Shown here: positions 39,387 to 52,397 of the stretch, one piece after another
Layout of the letters: every line of letters starts with the position of its first letter
Numbering within the stretch: the stretch's first letter is position 1
NCBI GenBank assembly: GCA_051294375.1
Contig: CM119267.1
Location: forward strand, 11,915,553-11,979,552
Source of the DNA: Paraspadella gotoi
Lineage: Eukaryota > Chaetognatha
Reading direction: 5' to 3'
Length of the DNA stretch: 64,000 nucleotides
Program-made: the position numbers and the translations under genes
Notes under the pieces: generated by a model
What the model was told of the DNA's origin: nothing
Database searches by the model: none
What the model saw: only the letters and a program-made list of their open reading frames with translations

Positions 39387-39976
39387 AATCTATTATGAAA
39401 TTCAATTCAATAGGGGCGAGGGTTCAAAACTTTAGTCTTGAAGTCTACTTTTAGGTAAAAAAAGATTTTTTAAAAAAAGTTAATGCTTTTATTGTTGCTA
39501 TTAAAATTACAATATTACTATATAATGATAAAAATTGTTTTTAATCAATCTTAACTTTTTTTAATGGATTCTAATAGAGCATAAAAAGTTAAATAAAAAA
39601 TTTAACTACAACTTTCAAAAATATTTGTTTTCTTGGTCAAAATTAAGAAAAAGTAATAAAATTATCGAAAAATAATGATGATGATGATTATAAATAGTTT
39701 TTCATATTTTTTACACACTTATGATCATAATATCGAAAAAAGAATTATACTTTGTGTAGACAACTTTTTGCAAGCTACCTGAATCTGACCTTAAAAATAA
39801 AAAATAACTAAAAAAATTTTTAGCCTTTCCTATTTATAAATAAATATTAAAAAATTAATATATGGAGTATGGAGTAATATTTAAAAAATTTGTCTATTCA
39901 AATTTTTTTAAAAAATGTCTAAATTTTCGTTTGAGCAGGTGCTTAATTCAAATTTCCTAACCACCTTACTGAGTTA
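39387..39976 (+). repeat. Dispersed ~590-bp repeat, copy A (reference copy)
   Basis: The fullest copy. It opens GAAATCTATTATGAAATTCA and a GGGTTCAAAAC stretch, then TTTTATTGTTGCTATTAAAA, GAGCATAAAAAGTTAAAT, a GATGATGAT microsatellite, TTTGTGTAGACAACTTTTTG, CCTTTCCTATTTATAAAT and a closing TTTGAGCAGGTGCTTAATTC and ACCACCTTACTGAGTTA. No terminal inverted repeats or coding frame. GGTTCAAAAC fits the pol III B-box consensus, but no A-box was found, so a SINE origin is only a possibility. Confidence 0.75.
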
Positions 39977-40057
39977 GTCTCCCCCTACTGCTAGATGTGG
40001 ATGATGATCTTCTTTGGATAGAAAAAAATAACGTTTAATAATATAACTAGCGTTTTC

Positions 40058-41265
40058 ATGGGAGCATTGTTTGCAAAGCAGAAAACAAGAAATGCCATGT
40101 CCCAAGGTCCGGGAAAAATTTGCTGTGGCCAAAAGCCAGAACCTGATCTACGCGGTAATTTATATAAAGAATATAATTTAATTAAGCGTGACTGCGTCAA
40201 AACCGATTTGTGAAGCAGAGTCCTCCGTTTAGGACCGGAAGAGGAGGAAGAAGAAAGAAAAACGACTAGAAAACCATCGGTGTACGTTGGCGCTGGTGAT
40301 AGTGAAAATAGCTCACATGGCTCACGCAGCTCCAAGAACTCTATGACTTTTAACGTAATACTAATCGAGTTTGATAGTAAAATATACCCATACGCTTTCT
40401 TTTTTTTCTCGTACTAGTACTTGTACCAATCTAAATTATGAATTTATGCTTTTTGTAGCCAAGGCGAGAGCGATCGAGCGCGCAGGTCTCATCCGTAACG
40501 TCCGCAGATATCGTAAAGAGCAAGAAAAAAATTGAAACGGTCAGTAAGTCCTTATTCTAATCCCGTGTGTCTGGTGTGCACGTATAGGTGTTCTATTAAA
40601 TCGTTTTCTATTCCAGGTGCGATCTCTTAAACCAGTCTTGGAAAGGCCGGCAATGACGAGTGCTGATGCTCTGATGATTGTGGAGATATGGGAACTCATG
40701 AAAACGGACACTTTGATGCAAGTTAAAGTTTCGGACGAACTTATGAGGATGCAAAACAAAGGGGAAACCACCAGCAACCCATCCTCTAAGAGATCACACG
40801 TTGGTAGGCATGTTTTTAATAGCTAACGAGACGGCTTAAAATATGTTTGAAGTCAACGCCTAGAAAAACGATGCTCCCTTTTGGCGGCGGTTTTTGATCA
40901 ACTCGAAACATTTGGAGTGGTGATGCAACAACAAGCCCATGAAAAATTGCCTAAAATGGAAAAGTGGGAGATTCTTATGTTCTTCCTCGGGAAATCAATT
41001 AAAGAAAAGTGAGTAATTTCTTTTGCCTTTTGTAGAAGTTTTAAGTCGAAGCAACATTGAAATTTTGATTCTGTGAAATTTTAGAAATCAGCAATTGGAG
41101 TCATATTATGATTTGTTAGAAGCATTTTACAACGTATGGGCACGAGAACTTGAACGTCAATTTGTTACTCAGGAACTTTATGACGCTTACCAAAGGATGG
41201 AAGGCACTTTGCTAAATGCAGCTTTAAGGGGCATGCAGGTTGTTATCATTACGTTTCTGCTTTAG
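40058..41265 (+). CDS. Globin-like protein with predicted N-myristoylation, six exons
   Basis: Exons 40058-40154, 40221-40354, 40459-40539, 40617-40803, 40864-41008 and 41085-41265 join in phase to a TAG, giving 274 residues. The protein starts MGALFAKQ, which fits an N-myristoylation signal, and has a vicinal Cys pair (KICCGQK). A charged Ser/Arg-rich linker leads to a mostly helical domain: SADALMIVEIWELMKTD resembles globin helix A, LLAAVFDQLETF helix E, LLEAFYNVW and AYQRMEGTLLNAALRGM helices G and H. Several invertebrate globins have acylated N-terminal extensions. Where a heme-binding proximal His would fall the sequence reads FFLGKSIKEK, with no His, and the C-D region is short. The gene model is strong because all five introns (about 60-105 bp) keep phase. 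The third donor, GTCAGT, is weak. The globin assignment is tentative and from pattern memory only. Confidence 0.55.
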
Positions 41266-41607
41266 GCTTTTGAAAGTTTATAAATTAACCAAAAAAATTA
41301 AATATGTAAATAGTAGAGAATGAAATATATTTTTTGAAATACCGGATATTGTGAAAAAAATTATTCTTTATTTAAATAAATTATGTATATTACTATTTAA
41401 ATACATTGGTAACAAAACGGAGATTTATTATTATTATTATTACGATGCGGTACTTACCCGTAGTCAATGTAGTAAAATTTATATAACAACTTTTAAATTC
41501 ATTACTATACACAGTCAACCATCGATTGCGGAAACTTCAATTCAAGACCAAATAGTAATAACTTCAACGTAAGGTAAGAGTTGAAAAGACAGAATCAATT
41601 GATATGA

Positions 41608-41680
41608 GTTAATGACAGAACCGTTCAATATAAATAGTCCCAGGGCTACGCATCAGGCTGTAACAAGAGGGTAAAGCGCT
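41608..41680 (-). mobile_element. Solo LTR fragment of the 38284 TRIM family
   Basis: Reverse-complement match to the 3' third of the LTR: TGACAGAACCGTTCAATATAA, then CATCAGGCTGTAACA. No second LTR or primer site nearby. Confidence 0.7.
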
Positions 41681-42489
41681 ACTTAGGGTTAAAGTAATTG
41701 TATACTTTGTGTTAATTTCTCTCTTTGTTTTAGCGAAAAACAAAAAGTTTATTTTTGTTAGGTAGTACAACGACTTTTATTTAATAACCTAACCTAACAA
41801 AAAAAAAATAACCTAACAAAAAGAAAGTTTTTGTTTTTCGCTAAGTAATTATATAAAAATACTTTTTTTTTTTTAAAATAAGTAGTTTTTTAAAAGACCG
41901 CAGTCGGCGAAAGAAAAATTTTACCAATTTTTTTACTATACAATTGATCTTAGTTAATTTTTTATCCTCGTCAAATTCCTCATCAAATCCGAATTAGAAA
42001 TCGATCCTACAATTACGCCAGCCCCTTCTAATCTCGTAGGGGGAGTAAGTGCGACTCTGGCTACGTACGGCGTCAATGAGTCAGCCAGAGAGTGGAAATG
42101 AGAAAGGAAGAGAAAAGGAAAAAGAGAAGGCTGCTGCATTGATTGGAAAGCAGCCGCCCTCCTCTTCGAGTTCGAGTCAGAGTTGGCCTCGCGCTTGCGT
42201 CATCCAACGTCCAATTAGGAAAACATTCTCGATTCTATCGAAGACGACTACATATCTATTTTTCAATATTCCTTATCTTGTTAAATTGCGAGCGAATCAT
42301 GTATTGTAGCAGTAACCTTATATTGTTGCTTTAATTCCTATAAACTTACTCTGCAAATATAAGAAAAATGATTCTGAAATTTGCATTATGGCCGTATCGA
42401 TACTGAGATTGTAAGGCTTACTTTGCTGTGTCAAAACATATGGGACGATTGTAACACTATTTCCGAAACGGTTTTTGTTGTGCAAGCAC

Positions 42490-42533
42490 GTAAGTTGTAA
42501 CTATCTAGCACTAAACTTATTTTCGTTTTTCAG
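42490..42533 (+). other. Probable 44-bp intron in the PKC-delta 5' untranslated region
   Basis: A GTAAGT donor at 42490 and a TTTTTCAG acceptor ending at 42533 lie 100 bases upstream of the start codon. The length is near the lower limit for animal introns. Confidence 0.45.
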
Positions 42534-42632
42534 CTTTGACTAATATTTCATTCGAGGCATTATTCGGATACGAGGAAGCCTTAAAAAAAGGAATAAAAAT
42601 ACAACCCGTGTGGACTCGAGCGTGGCATCACA

Positions 42633-45129
<2,497 letters not shown>

Positions 45130-46946
45130 AAATGTGATCCAGTATCTGTTTTATTCTAGTATATACCGTGCTCTGTCTTAAGCATCTTGGCGAAGAAACA
45201 GTCAGTATTATTGCAAAACATCTAAGAGGATGGTTACCTTTTTTGGACCAGGCCTAAAATTCTACACAAGTTAAAATTTATGTTTTAACTTTAAGATTTA
45301 TGTGAGGACTATGTCGTTTTATATTATGACTAGTCAAAACAAGTATATAGAATCGTTTTATTTATTAAGGAGATGCTCTCGAAATTTTTACCCCTGATGA
45401 AGGTTGACGAAAGGACAAAACTAATACCTGGTTATTTTAAACGTTAAATCCTAACACACTGGTCACCAGTGGTCAGGTGTTACTTAAAATAATATATTTT
45501 TAAGTTAGTCATTACGTGAAGCGTGGACAAAATGGCTATGTTTTTCCTGACTTTAAAAATATAGGTAGGTTCGATTATTATGGTTTTACATAATGACATT
45601 TTTATAAAAGGTCTTAGGATGCTTGATGTTTTACTAACTAGTGTACTCACTAGCATCTGTAAGAATTTTTGTTTCTTGATGGATTACGATAGCCCAAATT
45701 AGAATTGTCTGATCTCTTGAGTGCTTTTTTTTTCTTCTGTAGTCTTATTTGGGTTTGGTGAATATGACGAATTTTTTGATGGTCATTGAATAACGATTTT
45801 CTATTTAACTTTCTGGCACCGTCATCTATTTCACGATTAGCGGTTGTAATCTTCATTAAATATTTACCAGTTAATTGTTAATGAAATTGTTTACTAGCCC
45901 GTTTACCATGATATAGACTTTTTTTTAAATAAACTTTCATGCTTTCTTTTTGATAAATGTTAAATTTATTTTAAAATTTTCACTTTCGTCTTCCCGAACT
46001 TTTTGTAGTTTCTACCTAACTCAAACTGTTATTCTAATAGCCTCTATTGAATTCCTATCCTAGTCTATTTTACTTCTAATGTTATTTGTATTTAGTTTTT
46101 TCTTAATTTTTTCTTGATTTTTCTGAAATAAAATACGACAATCACATATTTTAATGTTGTTTCTACTGCTTTCGTATTCATTAATAGTTCTATAGTTCTT
46201 TGTATGTATTTCTTATAAGAATAAGCAGTTGTTCATATCATTTCAACGCCTAAAAATACCAATCAGTGTAAAACCCAAAACTTGCCTCAAACACCTAAGT
46301 GTAAAATTCAAAGCAGCTTTCAGTTCGGCTAAATTGCAGCTGATTTTTTGACTGCATCGAATGTATAACAAAAACTACTTTAATCACATATATAGTATAC
46401 CGTTTGCCTTTTTAAAATAAGTGTTGCCTTTTGCATGTATTTTCTTCGTATTTCTGTTTTAACGTCAAAATATTACCAGGATGGGGAAAAATAAGGATTT
46501 GTAGCGGATGTTTCATAAATGTTTACAAATTTTGGTGACTAATTGTTTTCGATACTTCTTTTTCCAATTCTTTCTTGAAGACAACAACTATTATGACAAT
46601 TTTAATGCTGTTCAAAAAAATAAATAATATGAATTATAAAGTATAGTTTAAAATTGGCGGAAAAAAGCTTGTCAAACCTCTTACTACATGAAAGCGTTTA
46701 AACTATGTATGGTGCGCAACATAATAAATAGACATATATTATGAATACTCGTTTCGAATTCAATTTTTTTGTTGAATCTCGTCAAGCGGTTGGACTTTCC
46801 ATGTCATGTCATGGCAATCCTTCCATGTAATTTGATTAGTAACTGTACTAAGTTAAGCTATTTTTTTAATGTTTAATGTTAGATTAAATTATTGTATGAA
46901 GTATAATACTCAAATCTTTCTGGTGTTTGACCTATTTTGTAATTAC
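45130..46946. other. PKC-delta 3' region and intergenic DNA
   Basis: AT-rich, with AATAAA/ATTAAA-like signals around 45930 and 46128. Nothing coding or repeated recognised; the short minus frame at 45856-45650 has no support. Confidence 0.5.
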
Positions 46947-47426
46947 CAGGGGCGGCGAGAAAAATGGCGGGCCCCTCCACTGGCCCCCTGGCCAGGAGGA
47001 CCCCCTCCCCGCTCTCCATAATTTTATTTTTTAGATTTCGATTACCGACTTTCTGGCTTGAAAATTAGGGGCTGTGGACGGGGCCAAAGGGCCACATGGC
47101 CCCATTAAACGTGAAATGGACTATAACCCTGTGACAGTTTGGACATTACCAATAAAGGAGCCTTGATTTGACTTAAATAGGGGCCCAACTTGACCCCTAA
47201 AGTCTAAAGAGGCTCAAGCATGATCTAAGTTGAATTTGATCAGTTAAACTATCTGCACAGTCTGAATCTTTTTTCATAATCACTCAATAATTTTTCTTCT
47301 TTTTTCTTTCTTCTTTTTCATTCTTTTCTTTCCTTTTTTTCTCTCTTCTCAGGGGCCCTACCGGGCCCCCCTAGGGCCCGGGCCCCTCGCCTGAGACGAG
47401 GGTGTCCCCCTCTCTCGCCGCCCCTG
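46947..47426. mobile_element. hAT-type MITE (non-autonomous DNA transposon)
   Basis: Terminal inverted repeats are exact over 14 bases (CAGGGGCGGCGAGA at 46947; TCTCGCCGCCCCTG ending 47426). The flanking 8-mers GTAATTAC (46939-46946) and GTAATCAC (47427-47434) differ at one base, an 8-bp target duplication typical of hAT elements, as is a CAGGGG end. The 480-bp interior is GC-rich near both ends and has no transposase frame. Confidence 0.9.
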
Positions 47427-47434
47427 GTAATCAC

Positions 47435-48191
47435 TAGTGATTACCGTATATTACAATAATCCTTTGTCTTTGAGAAATTTATCAACCCGTCACTTTCGAA
47501 GCTTACTTACAAACCTGGTGGCATTTAACCTGAATTCTTATAATAAGTTTAAGAGAATTGATGTGGCTCTAACGGTGCCTCTTTTGAACTATAGCGGTTG
47601 GTTTCTCACCGCATGGTTGGTTACGTGCCTTGCTTCAAAGTGTTTTCTATCTGGATTGACAAGTCTTTGTTTGGCACCTTTAAAAAAGGAAGACTCATGA
47701 ACATTAACCTTAAGAAATGTTAGCTGAAATTGTTTATCAGCATTGATGAAGACTAATGACTCATTAGTAATGAGACATGATAATTTTTGGGGTTTTTTTT
47801 TTAGTTTTATATATGACAACTAAAGGTACAGTATATCCAAACAAGTATATATGCAAACAAGGGTCACTTCACTATAATTTACATTGTAGTACCCAGTTGT
47901 TTTCTGGTTTTGACTTTGTTAGAACACTTCCGTAAGCGGTTTTGTAAATGGTCTTTCGCGTACACCACATGGGGACTATTTTTCACGATAACACAACCGA
48001 TTTGGTGAAGGTTAATACTTGAATCAATGGGGATTGAAGTGTTCAATCTCGTTTGATAAATTTAATCTCAAAAGATGGCAAAAGTGTCTTTTTTTATATC
48101 TTTCCCGCCCTGGACGTGTAATTTTTCTCCCTCCGTGTATGCCGTTCATTTTTTCTGACTCCTACTGCGAATCTGTCGAATTATCTTATAG
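47435..48191. other. Intergenic region upstream of Beclin 1
   Basis: No gene is supported; one open frame at 47437-47700 has no motif or splice context. The last bases (TTATCTTATAG) form a splice-acceptor-like sequence touching the Beclin 1 ATG. Confidence 0.5.
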
Positions 48192-51100
48192 ATGAGTGAG
48201 AATCAAAATGATAGAGACACTGAAAAAGTCGAGCGACTCAATGAGGGACAGTCGCCGCCCAAGGATGTTGGCGAGGATCCCCGCTTTTATTGCCAAAGAT
48301 GTTGTCAGCCTTTAAAGGTGCGATATAAATTATTATTACATGTGATTTTATTCATATGTAACGTGTAATGAGAAACCTACTATGAAATTAAATTCAATGG
48401 GGGCGGGGGTTCAAAACTTTAGTCTTCAGGTAAAAAAGAATTTTTAAAAAAAGTTCGATTTTAATGCTTTTATTGTTGCTGTCAAAATTACCCTATTACT
48501 ATATAATGATAAAAATTTTTTTTTAATCAATCTTTAACTTTTTTTTGATGGATTCTGACAGAGCATAAAAAGTTAAATAAAAAATATAACTACAACTTAA
48601 AAAATCAATATATGGAGTATGAAGTAATATTAAATTTTTTTGTCTATTTAAAATTTTTAAATTTTTGTTTGAGCAGGTGCTTAATTCAAATTTTTTAACC
48701 ACCTTACTGAGTTACTTAGTTTTGTGTAATAAATATTAAGATCATCAATAAGTTAAAAAACAAAAAATAGAGAATTTTTTTTTTTCAGCTGGATGGTTCC
48801 TTTGACGCGGTGGAACAACTTTTGCTTGATGTACTCTCCTTCTACGAGAACTCTGACTCAGGCGGGTTAGACATAAACAGACAGGTGTGTAGGTGATTTC
48901 ATCTCTTGCTCTTGAACTTCTTTTACTTTATACTTAGTTCCAACTTCATTGGTTAGAAACGGCTGGACGACGCCTTGAGGGAATTCTCGCCGCCAGATCA
49001 ATTTTTCCGAGATGCAAGGCTGGATGGAGCAATTACATCGGGCAATAACGGTTTTACTATCTTGAGGTAGAATTTTAATAGGGCTAATGTGAGCTTTTTC
49101 AAATACCTTCTTATGCTTGAAAGAATTTTAGGGTAGTGCGGGGTAATTCGGAACATTTTGGAAGTAATCAATTTTTTTGCTTAGAAAAATTATTTTTAAA
49201 AAAAAATTTTCTGGTGAAAAAAATTTTTTTCGAGGAAAGTGTCCCCGCTACAGGATGATGTCAATAAATTATGTATAATTATATTATATATAATAAATTA
49301 TGTATAATTTTTTATAATATTATTTAAAAAAAATTGAATTAAGATTGAACTCGTAAAATTAGGTATCGCATTCGTGCATGTTATCATTTTTCATGTTATC
49401 ATTTTGCTATCGCAACATCGTGTTTTTGATTCGTTTTTTTTCTTCTCAGGGGCTGCGTCTGCTGATCAGTTTATTTTTTGACAATTTGTTTTTTTCAGAA
49501 ACTGTAACTTTAATTTTCTTGCGTCTGCTGATCAGTTTATTTGACAATGACAACAAAAAAAACTTTCATTTTTTTTGTTTTTCAGAAACTAACTTTATTT
49601 TTTTTAATTGACAATCGCAAAATATATTTTTTTTTGTTTATAAATTAATTTTCTTTTCTCAAATTTTATTTTTTATGTCAGTGTTCCGAATTACCCCTGT
49701 CCCGAATTACCCCACACTACCCTAAGGAATTTATATTAGAAATCTACTATGAAATGAAAATCAAAAGGGGAGGGGGTTCAAAACTTAAGTCTTGAAGTAT
49801 ACTTTCAGGTAAAAAAATAATTTAAAAAAAAAATCTATTTTAACGCTTTTATTGTTGCTATCAAAATAACAATATTATTATATAATGACTATTTTTTTTT
49901 AATCAATCTTACCTTTTTTTGATTGATTATGATAGAGCATATCAAGTTAAATTAAAAATATAACTACAACTTTTTCTTGGTCAAAATTAAGAAAAAGTAA
50001 TAAAATTATCAAAAGATGATGATGATGATGATGATGATTGTTAATAGTTTTTCTTATTTTTTACCCACTTTTGATCTAAATATCAAAAAAGGAATTATAC
50101 TTTGTATAGAAAACTTTTTGCAAGCTACCTGAATCTGATCTTAAAACTAAAAAAATCTTTTAAAAAATTTTAGCCTTTCCTATCTATAAATACATAATTA
50201 CATATTAAAAAATTGGGTAACTTTACTATAACTTTAGCTACCGGTCGTTGCTTTGTTTATCCATTTTCTTTTTCTATCTTTTCTCCTGCTGCTTCTGCTG
50301 CTGCCTTTTGATTTATTTCTTTCTCTCTCTCTCTCTCTCTTTCTCTCTCTGAATATTTTTTTCCCTCTAAAAACTTTTATTATCGCCATTTATTCCCAAA
50401 TTTACATCCGAGATTTTCGTGGATTTTTTTTCCTAAATATTCTAAATATCAATCAGAATAATATTTTTTTTCAATATATATTTACTTTATTATTTTATGA
50501 AATTGGTATTTTACTTTACTTCATTTTACTTCACTTTAGTCTTTACTTCACTTGGTCAGTCTGATTCAAGTATCACTTTGTTTTTTGTCTGGGAATGTTG
50601 ACAGTGTTTAGAGAGGTCGCATTCGATCAAACTGCTCGCTTATGCGGGCTAAAAGTAAAACAAAAGTACCTTCAATAATGTCTTTCCAGAATTTGCACTT
50701 GCTTAAAATTAAACTCGAAAATAAGTTATTTTACTGTTTTATATTTATTATTCTTTTTTTTCTTTTTCTTTCTGTTTATAAATTAATTTTCTTTCTAAAA
50801 ATTTGTCGATTTCTATATGTCGCTCATAAGAAGCGAAAAAAAAACCGACCGCAAAATCCCGGTCGGCGAATGTAAAAATAAGCCAAAAAATTAATTAATT
50901 TTAATATATAAGGTAGTCATGTTAAAATTTTTTTGTCTATTCAAATTTTTTAAAAAATGTCTAAATTATTGTTTGAGCATTAGCTCAATTCAAATTTTTT
51001 AACCACCTTACTTAGGCTACACCTATTTATATGATAAATATTGTCCTCCCAGCGTTCCATGTGGCGACGATTCCACCGCAACCGGGGAACATCACCTCTC

Positions 51101-52196
51101 CCACAAGATGAAGTCGACGGCTTTCCTATTTGACTTTGTCAACCGTCAAATGGAGGTCGATCACCCACTTTGCGAGGAATGCACCGACGCTATTCTCGAC
51201 ACTATGGATCAACAGCTCAAGGTGAACAAGGCGTTGGGAAGTTATTTGAATAAATAACAAATCTGTGACTCCGTTTAACAGGTGATTCAAAACGAGTGTC
51301 GCGACTACTCCGATTATTTGGAAAAAATGGCTGCAGAGGAAGCAGATGGCAACAAAACGGAAGAGTCCGTCAGGCAGACGGAAGAGGAGCTCGAGCAAAA
51401 ACTCGATGCTCTCCGTCTCGAGGAGCAAGACTTGTTGAAAGAACTGTCGCAGTTGGAAGAAAGCAAAATTAAGATCGAGGAAGAAAAGCGGGAGAGGGAA
51501 AAAGAGTTGGAAAAATTAGAGGAGGAGGAGACCAAGTATTGGAAAGAGTATTCAGAATACAAGCGTCAAGTCTTGGAACTCGAGGACGATCAACGCAGCG
51601 TCGACAACAACCTTAAGTACGCTCAGCTGCAGGTGGACAAGCTTAAAAAGACGAATGTTTTCAACAGCACGTTTCACATTTGGCACAACGGCCATTTCGG
51701 TACCATCAACGGATTCCGTCTCGGCCGCCTCCCCAGCATACCTGTCGAGTGGCCCGAGATTAACGCGGCTTGGGGTCAAACCGTGCTGCTACTTTACTCT
51801 TTGGCGAAGAAGATGAAGCTGGAGTTCAAGCGGTATGCCCTGGTGCCGTTCGGGAACCATTCTCACGTCGAATGTCTAGAAGATCGTCGTCAGCTGCCTC
51901 TATACGGCACCGGAGGGTTCCGATTTTTTTGGGACACGAAATTCGATCAAGCCATGGTCGCCTTCCTCGACTGTCTCCAGCAGTTCAAGGAGGAGGTGGA
52001 AAAGGGCGACAACGGGTTTTGTCTCCCTTATCGCATGGAAAAAGGAAAGATAGAAGATCAGAGCAGCGGAAATTCTTATTCCATAAAGATTCAATTTAAT
52101 TCTGAAGAACAGTGGACTAAAGCGTTGAAGTTTATGCTGACAAATTTGAAATGGGGATTGGCCTGGGTCTCCTCCCAGTTTGCTAATAAAAATTAA
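48192..52196 (+). CDS. BECN1: Beclin 1 (autophagy, PI3-kinase complex subunit)
   Basis: Five exons (48192-48317, 48789-48884, 48957-49066, 51053-51221, 51282-52196) in phase give 471 residues. Exon 1 has the N-terminal CQRCCQPLK zinc-ribbon-like motif found in Beclin 1. Exon 4 carries the BH3 region and the conserved [16 protein letters not shown]. Exon 5 starts with a Glu/Lys-rich coiled coil and continues into the evolutionarily conserved domain: [72 protein letters not shown], and the ending [19 protein letters not shown]. Family knowledge: Beclin 1 scaffolds Vps34, Vps15 and Atg14 or UVRAG in phagophore initiation. The BH3 core is atypical (see findings). The 2-kb third intron is filled with nested repeats. 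The stop is 201 bp before INTS11. Confidence 0.97.
48370..48716 (+). repeat. Dispersed ~590-bp repeat, copy B (internal deletion)
   Basis: Begins AACCTACTATGAAATTAAAT and ends with GAGCAGGTGCTTAATTCAAA and ACCACCTTACTGAGTTA like copy A, but lacks the central block from the GAT microsatellite to the CCTTTCCTAT segment. It lies in Beclin 1 intron 1. Confidence 0.75.
49131..49722. mobile_element. TA-flanked MITE in Beclin 1 intron 3
   Basis: Terminal inverted repeats: GGGTAGTGCGGGGTAATT at 49131 against the reverse complement of the right end, GGGTAGTGTGGGGTAATT. TA dinucleotides flank both ends (49129-49130 and 49723-49724), as for Tc1/mariner elements. The right end has an extra partial copy (GTTCCGAATTACCCC). 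The interior is AT-rich and has no transposase. Confidence 0.8.
49736..51012 (+). repeat. Dispersed ~590-bp repeat, copy C (with insertion)
   Basis: Starts AGAAATCTACTATGAAATGA a few bases after the MITE, runs through the GAT array and CCTTTCCTATCTATAAAT, is interrupted at about 50215-50884, and resumes to a TTTGAGCATTAGCTCAATTC and ACCACCTTACTTAGG ending, about 40 bases before Beclin 1 exon 4. Confidence 0.75.
50215..50884. mobile_element. Possible nested insertion inside repeat copy C
   Basis: Absent from the other copies at this point. AAAAAATT lies on both sides (50207-50214 and 50885-50892), a possible 8-bp target duplication, though AT-rich. The ends share a weak inverted pattern (GGGTAACTTTAC against GGCTTATTTTTAC, each followed within about 20 bases by ACCGG). 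No coding frame is recognised. Confidence 0.45.
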
Positions 52197-52397
52197 AAAT
52201 AAAAAATAAAAATTAATAGCGCGTCTGTGATTATTCTTAGTTTTATTGGTTTCTGTTATTTTGATCTTGTATTTTCTTTGGTGCGATACTCGCGATTGAA
52301 ATTAACATGGTAATTTCATTATTCCGCGTAGAAAATTGCAACCTCCTCTTCTGTTTTTTATCTTTTTATTCCCAAATTATATAGATTCTGGTAAAGA

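Noticed and set aside
42049-42309. Ser/Lys-rich 86-codon frame upstream of PKC-delta
   Set aside because: No splice route joins it to the PKC start in phase; it more likely lies in the promoter or 5' untranslated region.
42533-42534. PKC-delta 5' acceptor as evidence for trans-splicing
   Set aside because: A good cis donor 44 bases upstream explains it; likewise the LRR gene has a GTACGT donor at 58385, so neither was counted.
47437-47700. 87-codon frame next to the hAT MITE
   Set aside because: No motif and no splice or conservation evidence; starts within the target duplication region.
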